From the NCBI GenBank assembly GCA_003260075.1, contig QLIY01000550.1, forward strand, positions 8,503 to 72,502: 64,000 nt of DNA, given 5' to 3'. Positions 33,495 through 50,200 of this stretch are shown piece after piece; position 1 is the stretch's first letter, and each line of letters opens with the position of its first letter. This stretch comes from Phallusia mammillata. Taxonomy: Eukaryota > Chordata > Ascidiacea > Phlebobranchia > Ascidiidae. The position numbers were made by a program, and so were the translations under genes. The notes below the pieces were generated by a model. It had not been told where the DNA came from, did no database searches, and was given only the letters and a program-made list of their open reading frames with translations.

Positions 33495-36400
33495 TTACTT
33501 CGGCATAAGACGATCAATGCTGCCGCGCTTCTCCAAACGTTTTTCCATTTCCACCAGCAAATTGACGCCATCAATGACTTCTTGCACCAGTTGAACTTCG
33601 GACTTGCCTAGTCGGTCCAGGTTCGAAATATCGAAGGTGCCCCCAACAGCTGCGGTGTCGACTCCACCAGTGCCGCGTTTTTGTAGTCTTGAACAATAGA
33701 GTTGAGTTGTTATTATTATCTGTATATTATACATAACGACACATTTGCACTGAACAATCAACAAGCCGGAAATAGCAGCGCAATGTTAAATGTTATGGAG
33801 CGAAAACTAGAGGATGGCACAGCTGGTGGATGATTCTGCACTTGCAGCTACATCGTATTCAGTCGGTTCGCACAGGTTCTATAGAACCGTCTCACGGATT
33901 TTATGAGATCAGCGAACCGGTTAGCATTACTGGTTACTGTCAATGGACTTTTTGTAACAGAAACGGCCGAAATATATGACGTTTGTGATAGAACCGGCTG
34001 ACAAAAAATTAATCCCACCACTGAACGTATTATAAAGCGTTGTGTGGCAGGGGCTTACCAGAGAGTTTGATGCACTGTCACTTGTCAGTATAACACGGCA
34101 GGGGGTAACATTGGTGAAACCAGTCGAGGGACGCTAGAATCTAACCACCCGTGTTAGGAAAAAGGGTGTGATTCAATACAACAAAATACCATGAAATATG
34201 TTTAACAGCAAAGTTTTCTAACCTCAGTTTGTCAAGAATGTCATTGAATCGCTTGTCCTTGCTAAGCAGGGGTAGCTTGACATGGACACCGCATCTCAGT
34301 CCGTTGCCACAGTTTGATGGGCAGGTAAGAATGTAACCAAGGTTTTCTGATTTCTGAAATTCCCATCCGATTTCCTAAAGGTTAATACCACACTTGTAAG
34401 GCAAGTGATAGTGCTTTTACAAAACATTGTGCACTAAGCTGCTACGCCTGGCTTGCAAATACAGCGTTTGTGATCAACAGCCTTTACCAAAAACACAACA
34501 ACAAAAAGATACAATTTGTTAGATAGCACAATTTCGTTGACTAATTTTTCTAATTTATATTTGTTTTTTCCAAGCCTCAAAGATTTTCGTAGTTTTACCT
34601 TGACAAAATGTTGTACCAAAACGAATTCGTAACAAACAAATCCCGTCTTTGATAATACTGTGTTTTCCTAAGTATAAACCATACATACCCCAACAACTTT
34701 CTCGATTTGGTTGACGCCTTTGCAAAAGCGGGCAAACACAGACTTCATGTCACCGCCTTTCTGCAACACAACAACAGATTTACAATTACATATCGTACAT
34801 AAATTACAAAAACTATTTGACTTGCCTCCATAGAGATAAGGCGAAGATGGTCTTCTTCGTTCACCCATACCAAGAAGTTTTTCTCGTCGTTGTGGAAAAT
34901 TCCACGAGCGTCCGGCCAGTCCCTAGCCATTCCTGCGCTTGTGAGCAAGGGTGAGACCGGTTTGTCAAACAAGAAGTGATCTTCAATCAGTTTGTCCTGA
35001 TCCGCTTCGGACATCGTCTTTAACGAGTAATACTGACCTGCGGTAAAATATTTGTTTTTGGATAAATATGAGGGATTAGGCCAAGCCGAGTACTCGGTTA
35101 TATATATATGCGTTAGATGGTGGAAAAACACGGGTCCTGTAAGCTTAATACGCCCCCCCCCCTGGTGACGTAAGGGACCTTGGAAAGCTATAAAACTAGC
35201 CTGGAATTGGAAATGTTTGTGACGTCACAATACACCGGGAGTGCTCGGACGAGCATCTCACGTTAATACTCGGTGTTCGGCCACTCAGAACACTTGCGGT
35301 TTTGGCCCATCCTAACAAATATGTGGCTGACAGACCTCTTACCGGACAAATCCGAAGATAAGCCTTGAAACGCTGCGATGGCAATGTTTTCAACTTCACG
35401 TCGCTCGGCTCTGGAGCAAACAGGAGGATGAGGTAATCCTCGGATTGCTCTGCCAGTTCGAACACGTGACGAAAGAACATATTTTTCGTCGAGTTTGCCA
35501 CCTTTGATATGGGCCGGGTTAAGGTCAATGGGATGGGTGTCGACCTCTGGGTCATAGCCGTTGTGTCTTTCCTTTATTACTGCCAGAAAAAAATACAGTA
35601 ACTTAATATTCTCGACTTTTGTTTTCTATTGCCTTAAAGCCAAAATTATAAGATAACCCTGTCAATTCAAAAGGGAAGGGCATTCTTAAAATGTGTGTTT
35701 TTCGGAACGGAAAATTAGGTAACAAAATTTTCCAAACGTACCAACAAGCATATTATTATTGTTAGTTTATTGCACATAATAACCATAATTTTATCAAAAA
35801 ATGATCAATGCAAACGTTGCTTATTTTTTCATTACTACAATAGCTGTTAATTATAACTACTGATGTACATCAGTTAGATTAGTTAACGGCAACGGTTCAT
35901 TGTCACCTGGGTAAAATAGGTCTTTGAAAGTCTCGTAACTTTCTTCATCGCATGCGGTTAGTCCAACAATTTTAATGAAAGGATGCCCTTGGTTGTCTAC
36001 ACCAGTCTGGATGCACTGGTCCAATGTGAAACCATTTGGAGTTGTCTAATTACAAAAATAAAAAAAATACAATCATACGCAGAAGCATGATTAAACCACA
36101 CAAATGTTTCACCTAAATGTCCATTCATTAGACTTGTACAAAGCGCAAAAATTCAAATCATAAGAACAAAACTTATGGTTTGACCAAAACTAATATATTG
36201 TTAACCAAATGTGACCATGCACGTCGTGTCTTATTTTAGAATAATCTGATATTTGGTATGAAAAAAATGTGCACAAGGTTACTTAATTTTTCGAAACAAG
36301 CATAGATGGACATACTGGTTAATAAGCTCTGATTTAACCTGTTTTTTAACACCCCTGTAAAAACGTAACGTTTTGACTACTGTTAGTACTTACCACATCT

Positions 36401-36606
36401 CTTAACTTAGCATAACATCCAGGAGTGAGATGATTTTTCATGATATTGTGATGGTTCTTAAGGTCAGGAAAGTCGGCCCCTGGTGGATATTTCAATTCTC
36501 GTGTCGGTGGCAAACGAGCTCCAGCAACATGTTGTTCCCTTGTTTTGTACCACAAAGCTGCTGAACTAGCTGCCGCAACCGCAACACCAACTTTTTTGGA
36601 AAACAT
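33495..36606 (-). CDS. ckmt: Creatine kinase, mitochondrial type
   Basis: Seven exons (minus): 36606-36394, 36045-35907, 35579-35343, 35037-34826, 34760-34689, 34374-34223 and 33687-33495 (stop TAA). Phases agree and give 405 aa. It transfers phosphate between ATP and creatine in the intermembrane space. The N-terminus ([20 protein letters not shown]) is basic and alanine-rich, like the octameric mitochondrial isoforms, followed by [15 protein letters not shown]. Family landmarks: [82 protein letters not shown] with the reactive Cys (about 309); and [11 protein letters not shown]. The N-terminal lobe GDEE-type stretch reads ACDEESYE. The intron after exon 4 has a GC donor (GAG|GCAAGT). Arginine kinase is less likely because of the creatine-kinase-like N-terminus and RTGRAIRG region. 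Confidence 0.95.
33830..34023. mobile_element. Degraded hAT-like element in a ckmt intron
   Basis: Left CAGCTGGTGGATGATT and right AATTAATCCCACCACTG are an imperfect inverted pair. The flanking 8-mers do not match, so the insertion is old or the borders are off. Confidence 0.5.
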
Positions 36607-37648
36607 CTTTGTCTATCGCGTTAACTAAAGTTCGAGGTTTTTTTCCCAAATACACCAAAGCAGCCACTTTGCTTCGACTAATTTAAAATTGTGTCAAATT
36701 GCATTGATCGAACAAACGATGAAACAATGGTATTTGTCTGCCCTTGTCGCGTTAATAATTGACTGTATAAACCGCAAAACCAACAACAAAAATTGCGAAA
36801 AAAAATTAAAGTTGGAATTTTCTAAACTAATACACAAAACTTTGCTCCAAACTGTATCTAAAATCAAACAATCAGTTTGATTGCTTTTATTAAGCATTTT
36901 TTTCGTTTTTTAGGCCACGTTATAGTTTTGTCTGCCATTAAATCGGCATGTGAAGTCACGTACAAGGGTGTTTAACTAGGGGGCAGAACAAACGGTTTGT
37001 GTAACCTTCGTGGTCCCTCAAGTCAGCACATTTGCCATACGTTTCACATTATTAATAGGTTTCCCAAAGTCAGATGGTCATATACCTGAAATTGTGACAG
37101 TTCTTTACATATTTAACTACGTGGGTTGGATATAATACTGAAGTTCCCCCCCTGAAGTTTGCTGTGTATATTTCCACTTTAAATTTTACACATACGCATT
37201 GTTTTGAACCAAAACAGTATATTTTCATGTAATATAGTCTTAAGCGCGTGGGAAAATATTAAGTTTTTTGTGAAACTGGTCATAGTCACCATGTTGCAGT
37301 TTGTCTTTATCGTTGCAGGGAAATCTTATGATTAAAAAGTCAGAATGAACTTTACTTGCTGTCAATCAAAATCTATACATCTCGCCTTGTTCTTTATTGT
37401 AAGCTTATTATTTTTTTAAATGTTTAAATATGTATCCTTTTTACGGTAACCCATTATTTTAATCCTTATTTAAAGTGCATGAATGAGTTAATTTTATACA
37501 AAAAATTGGTAGATAACGACAAAACAATAGTCTAACTCTAAACAGACAAGTTTGTTAGTTTAGTCTTTCGGGGGCTTCTTTTCTTGTCAAAGCGGAACAT
37601 GCTAACACCATAACTCACGTCAGCCGCACATTTCGCAAATTTTCGATG

Positions 37649-37906
37649 GGTGGCGCAAAGAGCACATTTGAAACGGTATCTCTAAAACTGCTGACGGCTA
37701 GGGCTATAGGGTTGAGGTAGAGTATTATCATTTAAACTTGAATCAAACAAACTCAAAAACTTTGATCCTAAGAAATTTTTGAAAACTTACTTCACAATTT
37801 TTGTTTTTTCACGGGGTTCGAACCCAGGACACTCCCGGGGACGAATCCCGATCAGATTTTTTATGTCTTTTAACCGCAAAATTAACAATTCAACCCTGTG
37901 CGCCAC
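37649..37906. repeat. GGTGGCGCAAAGAGC repeat family, copy B
   Basis: Left end GGTGGCGCAAAGAGCACA and right end TGTGCGCCAC are inverted. The interior has GACGGCTAGGGCTATAGGG. On the minus strand it contains GGGTTCGAACCCC (a tRNA B-box-like sequence) and TGGCGCACAGGG (A-box-like), so a tRNA-derived SINE component is possible. Confidence 0.65.
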
Positions 37907-38878
37907 TTATCGGCATTTAGCTAAATGTGGGGTTGCCGTGAGCTACGGTGTTAGTAGCTCTCCCAGCCCAATCCCACCCTGTTTCTCTCACACGGTTTGT
38001 TACATTTTTGGACTCTCTCATATGGTTCCACCAACACCTTCTTCGCACCGCCACATGTGGCCATCATCTGCGAAATATGGTATTTAAAACTGTTTTATAC
38101 ATGCAATATCAATTTACGGTGTCGTTGTTATTTGGCGGAAAAAACTTTTAATTATTTTTTTTATCTATGGTTTTATATTGTGTTTACTGGTGTTTTTCCG
38201 GCACTGTTAGATGACATATGTGTCGTAAATGATTTGGAAATGTGGCCTAATATTTGGAAAATGTGGCCTGATATTTGATTGTGGTGCGAATTTTTACGAA
38301 AAATGTTGTAGCTTAGCTATAGATAGAAAACTTCCACCCCACCACAAACCCAGCACATTTTTGAATTCCTAAATCATCCACAAACGTTTTTATAACTGTC
38401 GGATTATTTTTCCTGCATCTGATTATGATTAACCAACTTAACCAACTAAACGCCGTTTATTTGCTATGCCTGTTACAGAGATGCAGATCGAAGTAAAGTT
38501 GCTAAAAGTCAAAGAAGCTTTGGAGAAATTTATAGAAACGTAGGTTAAAACATTGGTTGGTATTTCAGAATCTAATAAAATCTCAGGATCAGTTAATCAG
38601 GATTTTCATTTTTGTGGATTGGGGATTTTCCGGCGTCGTCTCTGCGCAACAACAAGAAGATCATCTGTTCTATCCGTTTCTTTATGTAAAAACTAAAATG
38701 ATATTTGTTGTTGCGAAAATGCGTTGGGCTATTTACCTAAAATTGGTAAACAGGAAAACAATACCTTTTATTTGGGACTCCATACAAAAGGCGCAAGAAT
38801 AGTTTTTATTCATACTCACCGAAGCGTGACAAAAATAACGTAACGATATATTTGGTTGGGTACAGCTAGGTGGCGCAA

Positions 38879-39080
38879 AGGGCTGAATTATTTATTTCGC
38901 AGTCAAAGAGGGGTTGCGTTGGGAACTAAGTTTTTGTAAATTTTACATTAGGAACTGAGTTTTATAGTTACTTTTTTAAACTTTTATTGATAACACCTTA
39001 CCCCAACCCTAATAGCCCTAACCGTCATCATTGTTTGCAGATATACCGTTTTAAATAGGGATTCGTGCTCTTTGCGACAC
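38879..39080. repeat. GGTGGCGCAAAGAGC repeat family, copy C (inverted)
   Basis: Left end GGTGGCGCAAAG and right end GTGCTCTTTGCGACAC. The interior motif CCCTAATAGCCCTAACCGTC is the reverse complement of that in copies A and B, so this copy lies in the opposite orientation. Confidence 0.65.
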
Positions 39081-40870
39081 TTATCAAAATTTACCGAAAT
39101 GTTGATGAAAGTGGATGTTCCGTGCATTTGCTACCTTAGAGTTTTGATATTCTGTGGTCGATATTATAATAGGTAATGCATTAGTTAAAATTGCATCAAT
39201 TTCAACACCAATTTATAGTGCGATTGTGTAGCAATGTGTGTTTTATATTTTTGTGTTTTTTTTTAAGCGCAACATCAGACACGTCAAGGCACTTTTGTCT
39301 TTCCTTTAAACTTTAAAGTCTAGCGGCCTTAGATTGCGTTTTCTAAAACACTCCCTAGCACTTACGCAATTCGTTTCCTGCAGCTGCCTTTGTTGTACAA
39401 TAATTATTTCTTTTGTTTCGGAGCGACAATAACTTCACTCCGAGTTACAATAACGCCATGTCATTTCACTATATATTTGTGCTTGATTAAAATATATACC
39501 GCACATGTCAGGAAGTTGGGATCGGTATTTTTAAAAATCGAAATCCTAGCAAAACTTTAGGAAGCAGAACTGGAGAAAAATCAATAAAAAGCGGATCAAG
39601 ATAAAACACCCTGTTGGAGATTACGGTGTATCTGGGTCTGCAAACTACTTGTCATTGAGTGGAAGTATTGCCTTAACTCAACCAAATGTCACTAGCGTTA
39701 TGCAAACCACTAAACACTGCTGTTGTACTTGGAAGTACTCAATCCGCGATACTGTGCAAACATTGTCATAAATTTGGACACGTTGGTTCAAAACACTAAT
39801 TTATGGCACCAAAAATGTGCATTCATAAAATTTTGTGAGACCAGGGCCTATTTTACGCCAATAACATTGAAGCGAATTTATTTACTTTTAAAATGCGATA
39901 ATTAATGTCTTACGAACATTAGTTTATACTGGGACAAATAGTTTTGGCCTTACGACCGTTCAACTGGTGTAGTTGTTTGTTTTTGGGTCAAGTTGAAAAT
40001 CCCTACTTTGTACAGATTTCGACAGGTACGACACATGGTCTGATCTAAATCGATGAACGAATGTGATGATGTAATCCTGCCTTGACTTCGTTGGAGGAAA
40101 AAATCAATAACACATACTCACAGTTCGAGAACATGTTACATTACTCATATTCAACATCAATAGTAATTTTAAAACAACAATGCAAGCACCGATTTTTTGA
40201 CGAATAATAAGAATACAAAATTTGTGATTGCCATTGTACTGTAGCAATAATGTTAATACCCAGTAAGTAGTGAAATAAGGCAAAATCGTTCATAAATTTA
40301 AATTTGTTTTTAAGCGTTACATTTGAAAATTGGGTGGAAAAACATTTTTGCTTCGCACACACCAGAAAAGGTTGATGTAGATAAAACATTGCACTTGTGA
40401 AATAGAGAACTGAAGAAAGGGTAATACAGCAGTATCCCAATGCATACACGGGGGGGGGGGGAAAGACATGTGAATATTTCATGAGCGCCTGCATTTCTTT
40501 ACCAAAGTCAATATTACAGAATCTAACTCAATGCAAGCTGTTTTGCCAACCAGACTAAACATCAGCACTAAAGTTTTTAATTTGGTGTTGTTTATATCAT
40601 TCACATAAATTTAGCATTTTTTTCGAAAAGGTTTATAAATTTGAAAATAAACTTGTCCCAGTTTTATACACTTTATGCAACTAGATCATGCAGGAGTTTC
40701 ACAACCAACACCTCATGCAGACAATTTTGGTACCACGGTAATAACGTAATTAAATACAACCATATCATGGTCACAATTAAATAAATAATACATGCTTTGC
40801 GAAGAAAGTCAAGGAATCGTATTTTAGGCTGTTTGCTACCTAATACGTACTACATGCAACAATTTAGAAG

Positions 40871-44219
<3,349 letters not shown>

Positions 44220-47200
44220 ATGTCTGTTAACAATACATCACCAACAATCTCGGTTCCTGTATCCATCCCAATTAACCCGGCGTTTTCCTTAAATGATGTT
44301 AGCGCGGTTTTGTCAACTGGCAGCACAAAACCTCCTTTGCAGTCACAGGTTGTGTATCAGCCTATTAGCAAGGTGTCTATTAACCCAATGCCAGCTCCTA
44401 CAAATTCAACACCAATGGGTGTTCAGGTAAGTTATGTTTGTATTCTAAAATCTTTGGCTTGTTTTAAAGCAATATATTTTGTAATTTAAAGAACACAACT
44501 TTTACCAATAAAATCTGTGAATGCTGTTTTTAGGACAATTCCTCAGTGAAACAAACAGCTAGTACTGCCCCGGTGTCCACTGGTAGTACACCTGTTGCTC
44601 CGAAACAAGTTATCACCAGACTACCCAACCAGATTACCCAACCTCAAAAGACATTTGGCAAACATCAGCTTCCTGTTCGTTCAGTTCCAGCTTCAGTTTC
44701 TGTCTTACCCCATGTTATACCCAGATCTACATCTGCTGTTAACACTGTCTCAACAGCTTTGTTAGATCCTGGCGGTGGAGGAGGTGGCTTTCCAGCAAAA
44801 GGTGTCGCTTTGCAACCTGCCAGTTTACCAGCTGCTAAGCAAAAGGTAAAATATATGCAACACAAACTTTTGTTAGTTTTTGCAATTTTTAAAAAAAGCG
44901 ACATATTATATTTCTTAGGGATTAGAATAAATGTCATTGTTAGGATTAGATACACACATATTTAGCATATAACCGGAATATATTTTTTATCAGTTTCAAG
45001 CTCAACATGTTTTAATGGCTCCTGGCTTGAGAACTCCAGCACCCATAAAGTATTCCCAATTCCAGCCAACAGTAAGTAATGCCAGATAAAGCATCAGTAT
45101 TTAAATTACTTTGTCTTTGTCAACCTGTAGTTTGTATGTTCCTTTTTTCAGAAACAAAATGGCAGATGTATTTTTTGTAGCAATGTTTCAAAGAGTTTTT
45201 GGCAATAAACCTTCTTTGTTTTCAATTGCAGACTTTTGGTTCAGTGTCCTTTCAACTACCCAACCAACATCAAACTACCACTACATTGGCAGTGAAACCT
45301 CTGCAAACTGGAAACCGTGTACAACAACCTTTGGTGGTAAATATGTATAACTTCTTGCACTACTACCCAGCACCTAAACAGTAACTTTGTAAAGTAGTTT
45401 TTGTTTCGTTTAGTTGTCAACCTGTTTCTTATTTGTTTATGCTTATTGCAAACAAAATATTTAGGTTCGATCTATTGTTCCGCAGCCACAAGGCAGGCCA
45501 TCAATACCCCTTACAGTTGCTACTACACAAGAAGCACCAAGAAGGTATGTTTATTTACTGTAGCTTATGTATTTGTGTATAACAAACTGACTGCAAACAA
45601 AACAGCTACCTAATTTCTTGCATTGTACTCAACAAACCCTTGTTTTTCCAGACCCAGCAGTGTACTTCATCAACCAACCACAACTATAAGCATTTCCGTA
45701 GCAGCAAGGCCCAACAGCCAACAAGAACCTATACAGTTAATTAATGCAACATCCAGGGTTTCTGTAACTTCAGCTGCAGGTAATTCAGGCATTGAATGTC
45801 ATACTGCATTCAAATAGCTTGTTTGTACTGTTTGTCAAAAATATAATACAATTGAAAAAAATTCCCTTGTTCACTGAATGGTTCTATTCCGAAGTTTTTT
45901 ATGGTTGTCTGTGCTTTAATTTACCAAAATTGTTGTATAGGAGGGAAATCTGTGTACCAAGTGAGTATTGCATCAACTTCAGGTGTGTCTCCTATTTCTG
46001 CTGCTGCTCCAAAACTTGCAAGAAAAGTGGTTACTCCAAGGCCTGCGACCATTGTTGCAAATAATATCATTAGTAAGTACATTACTGGTATATAAACAAA
46101 TTACATGTACGGAAACTAAAAAAAATATTTTTGCGTTTAGATCGTACTGCTCCAACGTCAAGTGCGTCATCAAGCATTGCCACATCTGTAACTTCTTTTA
46201 CTTATTCTGCTCCCCAATCTCGTCTAGCTTCCATAGCATCAATCACCACATCTGCTGTTGCTAAGGTGTTTCCACAGCCGGTAAGAATATGTTTGTCTGT
46301 AAACTGCTGTATGTACATGTTCATATTCTCACACAACACAAATCTAGACTAGTTCTGTTAATTCCATACGCAATTTTTAAAACTTTAAAATGCAATTAGT
46401 CGGAATATAGGATTTTCTGAAATCAGTATTAACAGTACAGGTTGTTTAGACTTTACAAATTCATACGATCAAAATGTTTGTATGTTGCAACTTATGGCAC
46501 TTCCTGCTTTAGCAAATACTATAATAGTAAGTTGTGTTTTCTCTCTGGCTCTGACAAAACTTGCCAATAGTTTTGTACAGTTGATATAAACAGAAAAAAC
46601 ATAGACTACCAACTATGATCTTATTCTTCAACCACAGCCTTCAGTGAGTGGTATATCAGCTCACGTCCGCACAACTGAAATCAACCAGCCTGCAACATTG
46701 GTCCGCCACACACAACCATCCACAGTAACAGCAAATCAACCATCGTCTTCTGGCAGTTCTGTCATAGCTTCAGTTGGTGCATCTTCAAGGGTAACAATGA
46801 GTTGAATAACTCAAATTCCTTTAGCGTTAGGACAAAAAAATTAGCCCAAATTTTAAATGTTTGTTGTGTTTTAGACCGTTTCATCTGTCATGCAGCCGAT
46901 GATCTACATGCCCCAGGCTCCTGGCATAAGTTTAAGTTTTCCATATCATACTCCTACAGCAACATCATACACTTCAATAGGTCATGGTATTCGACCTGCA
47001 TTAAATATTTCAGGTAAACTTTTTTGGTCATTTCAATTAAATTGGTGTTATATATGCATTTACGTTTTTAGCTCCTAATCAGTCTGCTCCAATTCGCCTG
47101 GGTTCAAACTTACTTGTAATGGAAGCCCCAAGACCTGGAACAGCACAAAGCAACATTACAGCTTTTACCCAAGGTATATTACAAATCTATCACGCTCTTA

Positions 47201-50200
47201 AGCTTTTTGTATTCATGCTCTGTAACCTTGTGATTTCTTACAAAGGGCAAAAAATTCTTCAAACAGTGCCTGCAACCCAAACTGGAGGCTCAGATCAACC
47301 CCGAATGTTGCCCCCAAATATGGCATCGGGCCAAGTACCCACAGGAATACAACATGTCCCAAATATGTCTCCGAAGCCAGCTATTTTGCGGCGACCGATA
47401 CGATCAGATACAAGGTAAGTTATCACTTAGTTAACAACTGATTTTTGATTTTAAAATATTTGTTTTTATTTCAGTATTACCAAAAAGCTGAACTTTTCTT
47501 CTGAACCAAGAGTTCATGATCGAGCTTCCCCAATAAAAACTGAGCAAAGGTGGGTTGCAAATTCCGTATTGCAAGTTACAGGTCTCCCTCCAGAAGGGTA
47601 CACAAATTGTTTGTTTTTTTCTTTCAAACGCCTGTTTGATCAAAAAAGAGTGCTACAACCCTTTAAATTTACACATGTGATAGATAGTTATCCAACGTTA
47701 AGACTCCCAAAATTTGCCCCCAGATGCCCCAATGGTTTACCCACAGGCCCACCAAATCTTACAGTGGTTAAACTTACTAAACTACATGACCCAGGTGTAT
47801 TATACTTTGTTTGTTGGTGGTTTCCAAAGTATTTTAGTACTTTTTGTGACTGGAATCAACCATTTTTCTTTTCCGCTTAAGAGTTTCTTGTTTGCTTACA
47901 TAACCTTTTGATCAGCAATGCAAGCCCTTATGCCATTAAGTTTAGATACTTGTATCATGCTCTAAAGCAGTGATTCTCAAACTGTGTGCCGTGAGAGATC
48001 TCCAAGTGTGCCGCAAAATATTTTCTCTTTTGAAGTGCAAACATTCCCTAGTGTTTTAGGCCTTTACGGCGAAATACTGGTGCGCATAACAAAGTTTTAA
48101 AGCCCATATTTTGTTATTGGTAATAAAAAGCATCCTTACCCACCACAATAAAGTTGAAAATTAACTTAATTATAAGCTTATTTGATCAACTTCTGTTGTG
48201 TTTCCCTGCGAAGTGTGCCTCGGAAGGAAATTTTGGTTCTTTAATGCGCCGCATGGTAAAAAAGTTTGAGAAACACTGCTGTAAAGGCTGAGGGACACTT
48301 ATAGTTGTTTCTACTCTGCTGCCATACACAGTAACTCACTGATGTATAGTTATAAACTTTCACAGATTGTACACATAAAGATGTGCCATTAGTTTAGTTT
48401 GACTGGATAGCCCCACTAGCTTCCCAAAATATGTGAATTTTCAAACAATCTCCTGATTATATAATATTTGGATAGCTTGAAGAGTTGGCCATTTATAGAT
48501 GTTGGTTGTTGTGTTTTACCCTAATAGCCCCAACTTTTCCGCACACCAGCCCCCTAAAATGGGTGAATTTTATTAACTTTGTTCGAACTGGATGAAACAT
48601 AGACACCTTGTAGACTTAGCCATTTGTAGGTGTTGTTTGTTTTGTTTTACCCTTTGATCTCACTATTTAACCCTTTTTTCCATTTAAACTGGAACATGAA
48701 AAAAAAACACTTCAGACCATGTTTGACTTGAATAACGCTTGCATAGTTTGTACTTTACATAGAATGATCATGTAGGCACAGTACCAATCACTGTATCTGA
48801 CCTTACAGCACCAAACTTTCTCATGGTTGTCACTAGAAATACATTATTTTCAACTTTGCATGTGTGGGGGCCCATGAGTTTCTGCCTGCAGAAACAAATC
48901 CCTCTCATATAGAAATTAAAATTGAGTTTAGAGGTTTAGATAGCTGATAAATATTTTTTCTGCAACGACAGATTGCATTCTGCAAATTCTTCTGATGGAG
49001 GACCCAATGCTTATGGGTCTGCAAAGCGATATCCACATGAGACGACATACTCTGTTACATCTAACATCAAACCAGCATTGGCAGGCCAAGGTACATATAT
49101 CTGCATTTAGTAACAAATAATAGTTCTAACTAGTAATATGGGAATGCTTGATGGCCGGCGTACTATAATTTTTTCCATACAATTTAAGCTTAATTCATAT
49201 TTGTTGAAGGTAATGCTGAGAATAATATTTATCGAACTTGCAGGTTTTGACCACAATCTGTTGATAAACAAACAGGCTCCCAAACAGATTTTTACATTAC
49301 CCCTTTATGTTTCTAGTTAAACCTACAGTGACCAGCAATGGACTTGGTCACTCCTTAAAACTGCAAAATAGCAACACCAACATCCCATTTGTAAAAACAG
49401 GTTAATATTTTTATTACAATTTTTTGGCTATTTTAATATGTTTGACAGCATTTAACGACAATTGTTTGTTTTCAGAGCCAGGTTCCATGCAACAAGGTCA
49501 TGTCACGAACTCAAATGTTGATGAACAGAAGATAGGGATGGAACAAAGTATCCAAAATGTGCCATTTTCCATTAAAACTGAAACAGGTATCTTAAACTCC
49601 CAGCCATATTTTTTGCTGAAATAAGGTTTTTGTTTCGGAAGGCTATTCACGACAAGTATATTAGACCAAATATGTTGATATTATTTTTCTGTAGTTTCAG
49701 GCCAAAGGTTTCAACCCACAACCACCTACCACCTTCAAGGCAACAAACAAGGCCAGGATGGAATTTCTGCCCCACACCAAGTGATACATCAGCCAGTGTC
49801 CAAAGTGAGGCAGCTGCAGCAGCGAGTGACAGTCACAGCAACTCCAAAGATCATCCCTGCCAATCAGCTACAACATGGTGTCAATTCTCCAGCATTGCCA
49901 AACAACATGCAAATTCGCCAGGTCAATTCGAACACTGCAATGCACTACAGGGCTGGTGAACTACATCAGACATCCATACACAGTGAGAGCAAGCTAAAAC
50001 TGAGTGACAGCGCACCTGCTGGGACACTTAAAAGAGGCTATGACAAAATCACCACTATTCCCCTACCTCGTGATGACCGTCTGAGGTCGAATTTAGAGCA
50101 ACAAAATTCACATTTCATTCAAAACAGTGCCCATGTTAACTTAAGCAACTCTGCGCACGAACCTTTAATGGGGCTCTCACCAAGAAAGAAGCCAAGAAAA

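Larger units (their letters stand above)
36607..40870. other. Intergenic region between ckmt and klc
   Basis: No supported exon in about 4.3 kb. It contains two copies of the GGTGGCGCAAAGAGC repeat. The part near 36607 should hold the ckmt promoter and the part near 40870 the klc 3' UTR; neither shows a site I can assign. The open frames at 37779-38278 lie partly in the repeat and have no domain. Confidence 0.5.

Noticed and set aside
37803-37840. tRNA gene suggested by GGGTTCGAACCCC
   Set aside because: The B-box-like sequence lies in a repeat, the A-box-like sequence is too far away, and no cloverleaf stems can be drawn. It is noted as a possible SINE component only.
47724-47794. Exon-like block in sap130 intron 13 (CAG|...CAG|GT, open for 23 codons)
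   Set aside because: Its phases (1 in, 0 out) do not fit the flanking exons, which need phase 2 on both sides. It would break the frame and has no SAP130 match.
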